A stretch of DNA of 64,000 nt from Candidatus Gastranaerophilales bacterium (lineage in GTDB: Bacteria > Cyanobacteriota > Vampirovibrionia > Gastranaerophilales > Gastranaerophilaceae), in NCBI GenBank assembly GCA_944326555.1, contig CALVEK010000012.1, positions 1 through 64,000 on the forward strand, written 5' to 3'. Position 1 is the first letter of the stretch. Every line of letters begins with the position of its first letter. This document shows, piece by piece, positions 61,976 to 64,000 of the stretch. A program made the translations under genes and the position numbers. A model generated the notes under the pieces. That model saw nothing but the letters and a program-made list of their open reading frames with translations, was not told the DNA's origin and searched no databases.

Positions 61976-62563
61976 ATGATTGAAAAAGTATGTGTATTTG
62001 CTTCATCTTGCAATTTTTTAGATGAAATATATTATAAAGAAGCTAAAGAACTCGGTTATTTACTGGCTAAAGCAAATATGGAAATGGTATACGGAGGCAG
62101 TTGTCTAGGTTTAATGTGGGCTTGTGCAGAACAAGTAAAAGCAAACAAAGGAAGAATAACAGGCGTAATGCCTGAAAAATTAAAAGAAATGGATGTATTC
62201 TCCGACTACTGTGATGAATTTTACGTTACACCCTGTATGAGAAGCAGAAAAGCAAAAATGGACGAACTCTCAGAAGCTCTGATTGCACTACCGGGAGGAT
62301 TTGGCACTCTTGAAGAATTAAGCGAAATGATTGTACAAAAGCAATTGGGCTATAACACTAAAGCTATTGTTATCTTGAATACAAACGGATTCTACGACAA
62401 GATGCTTGATTTCTTTGACGAAATAATAGAACAAAATTTTGCAAATAAAAAAGCAGCAAAGCTGTATTTTGTAGCTAATACTCCGAAAGAAGCCGTAGAA
62501 TATCTTCAAAACTATGAACCTTTGGATTTGTCCGTAAAAAAAGAAGACATATACGCAAGGTAA
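61976..62563 (+). CDS. LOG-family Rossmann-fold protein
   Basis: A 195-residue protein of the TIGR00730 group, whose studied members release the base from nucleoside 5'-monophosphates (cytokinin-activating LOG activity). Motifs: VYGGSCLGLMWACAE, the MRSRKAKM arginine-lysine segment and PGGFGTLEELSEM, the PGGxGTxxE catalytic signature. The bacterial substrate is not certain. AAAGGGA precedes the ATG, and its end lies six bases from the convergent amrS. Confidence 0.9.
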   Translation: MIEKVCVFASSCNFLDEIYYKEAKELGYLLAKANMEMVYGGSCLGLMWACAEQVKANKGRITGVMPEKLKEMDVFSDYCDEFYVTPCMRSRKAKMDELSEALIALPGGFGTLEELSEMIVQKQLGYNTKAIVILNTNGFYDKMLDFFDEIIEQNFANKKAAKLYFVANTPKEAVEYLQNYEPLDLSVKKEDIYAR

Positions 62564-62569
62564 TAACTT

Positions 62570-63574
62570 CTAGCTGTCAAAACAACCATCACAAGCGGTA
62601 TTACAATATCGACACTTACCATCAATCAAATGATATTCAGTTACTTCGTAACCGTTTCTTACAATAACAGGTTTTTCACAGCTTTTACAATATGTAGTTG
62701 AAGTTTTAATGTTTGAAAGATTTCCGGTATAAACGTATTTTATACCCAATGATTGCGCAATGTTATATGCATTTAACAAATCACAAAACTCTGTAGCAGA
62801 TTTTTGCTGAAACTTATAATTAGGGAAAAATGCGCTGAAATGAATGGGAACAGAATCACCAAGATTATTCAAAATCCATTCGCATTCAGCAGTAATCTCA
62901 TTATTAGAATCATTCTCTCCTTTAATTAACATTGTAGTCAATTCGGTATAACAATTTGTCTCATTTACAACATACTTAATGACATCTAAAACAGGGTCCA
63001 ACTTTGCCAAACAATTTTTCTTATAAAAATTATTAGAAAATCCCTTTAAATCAATATTGGCAGCATCCATATATTCAAAAAACTCTTTTGCGGGCTCAAA
63101 ATTCATAAATCCTGACGTAACAGCTATAGTTTTTATTCCCTCTTGGCGGCACAATTTTGCAGTATCTATTGCATACTCCATAAAAACAATCGGGTCATTG
63201 TAAGTAAAAGCAACGCTCTTACAGTTATATTCTTTTGCAATTTGTACAATCTCTTTTGGATAAGTTTTATTTAGCAAATTTTTATCAATTTTATTTTTTG
63301 TTGTTTTCCAATTCTGACAAAATTGGCACCCCATATTACAACCTACCGTACCAAAAGACAAAACAGAAGTTGCAGGATAAAAATGATAAAGAGGCTTTTT
63401 TTCCACAGGATCTATTGCCAACCCTGTATTATAGCCGTATGTATCAAGAACAATATTTCCTCGTAAATTTTTCCTTACAAAACAAAAACCGCTTTGCCCC
63501 TCTGACAGAATACAATTTCTCGGACAAACACAACATTGAACTTTACCGTTTTTTAGGATGTTTTGATATTTCAC
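62570..63574 (-). CDS. amrS: AmmeMemoRadiSam system radical SAM enzyme
   Basis: A 334-residue radical SAM protein. N-terminal KVQCCVCPRNCILSEGQSGFCFVR is the family cysteine cluster; the SAM motif is CNMGCQFC (C-x3-C-x2-C) within VGCNMGCQFCQNW; a C-terminal zinc-ribbon-like tail has six cysteines (CKSC, CRYCNTACDGC). The reaction is not known; the family co-occurs with MEMO and AMMECR1 proteins. The start is set at GTG 63574, where the family N-terminus MKYxxxLxxGKVxC begins; the frame runs open to 63736 with unrelated residues. Divergent from the MEMO gene. Confidence 0.9.
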   Translation of the reverse strand: MKYQNILKNGKVQCCVCPRNCILSEGQSGFCFVRKNLRGNIVLDTYGYNTGLAIDPVEKKPLYHFYPATSVLSFGTVGCNMGCQFCQNWKTTKNKIDKNLLNKTYPKEIVQIAKEYNCKSVAFTYNDPIVFMEYAIDTAKLCRQEGIKTIAVTSGFMNFEPAKEFFEYMDAANIDLKGFSNNFYKKNCLAKLDPVLDVIKYVVNETNCYTELTTMLIKGENDSNNEITAECEWILNNLGDSVPIHFSAFFPNYKFQQKSATEFCDLLNAYNIAQSLGIKYVYTGNLSNIKTSTTYCKSCEKPVIVRNGYEVTEYHLIDGKCRYCNTACDGCFDS

Positions 63575-63595
63575 AAAATGTATTATAATTCCATT
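63563..63595. promoter_or_regulatory. shared divergent -10 of amrS and the MEMO gene
   Basis: The near-palindrome ATTATAAT (63582-63589) provides TATAAT on both strands. On the plus strand it lies six bases before the MEMO ATG (63596) with TTGATA 15 bp upstream (63563-63568). On the minus strand it lies seven bases before the amrS GTG (63574). Neither gene has a Shine-Dalgarno sequence, so both transcripts look leaderless. Confidence 0.55.
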
Positions 63596-64000
63596 ATGGA
63601 AAAAATTAAACAACCATCCGTTGCAGGTACATTTTATACAGACAACGCTGATGAACTTAAAAATCAAATAGAACAATTTGCAAAAGACAACAAAAACATA
63701 TACAAAGTTGCAACACGTGCTGTCATAGTTCCACACGCAGGACTTGTATACTCAGGAAGACTTGCCTATGAGGGCATCAGTCAGCTTGATGAAAAAATCA
63801 AAAATATATTTATTTTTGCCCCATCTCACAGGATAGGTTTTGACGGACTGGCTTTGAGCGGTTATGACTTTTGGGAGACCCCTCTTGGTAAAGTTGAAAT
63901 TAATCAAGAAATTAATAAACAACTTCTCAAAGATTTTGATGCAACAATATACGATGATGCATTTACACGGGAACATTCAATAGAAATTCAATTACCAATA
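63596..64000 (+). CDS. MEMO-family protein, 3' part beyond the window
   Basis: The first 135 residues of an AmmeMemoRadiSam system protein B (MEMO1 homologue); the gene continues past 64000. The N-terminus QPSVAGTFYTDN, VPHAGLVYSG, FAPSHRIGFDG and TREHSIEIQLP are the conserved metal-pocket and active-site motifs. MEMO proteins resemble non-heme-iron LigB dioxygenases and bind iron or copper; the bacterial function is not established. It is transcribed divergently from amrS from a shared -10 region, which supports a functional link. Confidence 0.93.
   Translation, partial: MEKIKQPSVAGTFYTDNADELKNQIEQFAKDNKNIYKVATRAVIVPHAGLVYSGRLAYEGISQLDEKIKNIFIFAPSHRIGFDGLALSGYDFWETPLGKVEINQEINKQLLKDFDATIYDDAFTREHSIEIQLPI

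Noticed and set aside
63575-63736. N-terminal extension of AmrS
   Set aside because: It is antisense to the start of the MEMO gene, and the family N-terminus begins exactly at the GTG at 63574.
1-64000. CRISPR arrays, insertion sequences, prophage blocks and tRNA genes
   Set aside because: I looked for regularly spaced repeats, transposase motifs, integrases, phage structural genes and T-loop GTTCRA signatures with acceptor pairing, and found none that hold up.

Overview
The window is low-GC bacterial chromosome, densely packed with housekeeping genes, and most likely comes from a non-photosynthetic cyanobacterium of the Vampirovibrionia/Melainabacteria group, probably a gut Gastranaerophilales. 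This is an inference from several independent signs. sepF lies directly downstream of a yggS homologue. A long NusB of cyanobacterial type sits next to ftsY. There is a Tic20-family membrane protein, a flagellin, and pilins with the FTLAE class III signal. No photosynthesis gene is visible. Membrane proteins carry an N-terminal NPxFKG motif that I associate with this group from memory.

Layout. 1-782: the 5' end of a 16S rRNA gene on the minus strand, with a leader holding two promoter-like elements and a boxB/boxA-like antitermination site, then AT-rich spacer. 783-4615: a secreted coiled-coil protein, a repeat-like intergenic region, yggS-sepF, a small secreted protein and ispG. 4833-10275: a plus-strand run of phosphoesterase, purB, a membrane-anchored unknown, ribD and a GAF-GGDEF diguanylate cyclase. 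10489-16356: a secreted protein, then a minus-strand TPR-Tic20-metY-apt cluster, then alr. 16727-21065: two tandem paralogous membrane proteins and an acidic coiled-coil protein. 21136-24989: minus-strand operon wecG-ftsE-ftsX-HDOD-pilin. 25101-31899: nusB-ftsY, a FliA-like sigma factor, a three-domain cell-wall hydrolase, lipA and lpdA.

31959-46529: a sugar aminotransferase, a class A PBP, bioD and a pseudouridine synthase, a membrane glycosyltransferase, two tandem thymidylate-kinase-like genes, gatC, pyrG, surE, an unusual membrane zinc peptidase, wecB and a glycine-rich surface-type protein. 46663-55804: parvulin, aminopeptidase P, TrmH-type methyltransferase, a calpain-like cysteine protease, secD-secF-XRE/zinc-ribbon, cca and rsmE. 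55805-64000: flagellin with a sigma-28-like promoter, TPR plus a second diguanylate cyclase, Hsp20, a GT39-like enzyme, a LOG-family protein, and a divergent AmrS/MEMO pair cut by the window end.

How the genes work together. Many serve the envelope: peptidoglycan synthesis, remodelling and division (PBP1A, Alr, FtsEX, SepF, LysM-GH24-amidase), surface glycans (WecB, WecG, DegT, two GT-C enzymes), export (SecDF, FtsY, Tic20) and surface appendages (flagellin, pilin). Two intact GGEEF cyclases indicate c-di-GMP signalling. The most unusual items are the LysM-GH24-amidase fusion, the calpain-like protease with N-terminal repeats, the membrane zincin, the NPxFKG paralogue pair, and a set of genes whose -10 boxes lie so close to the start codon that leaderless translation is likely. 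I saw no CRISPR array, no insertion sequence and no tRNA gene.
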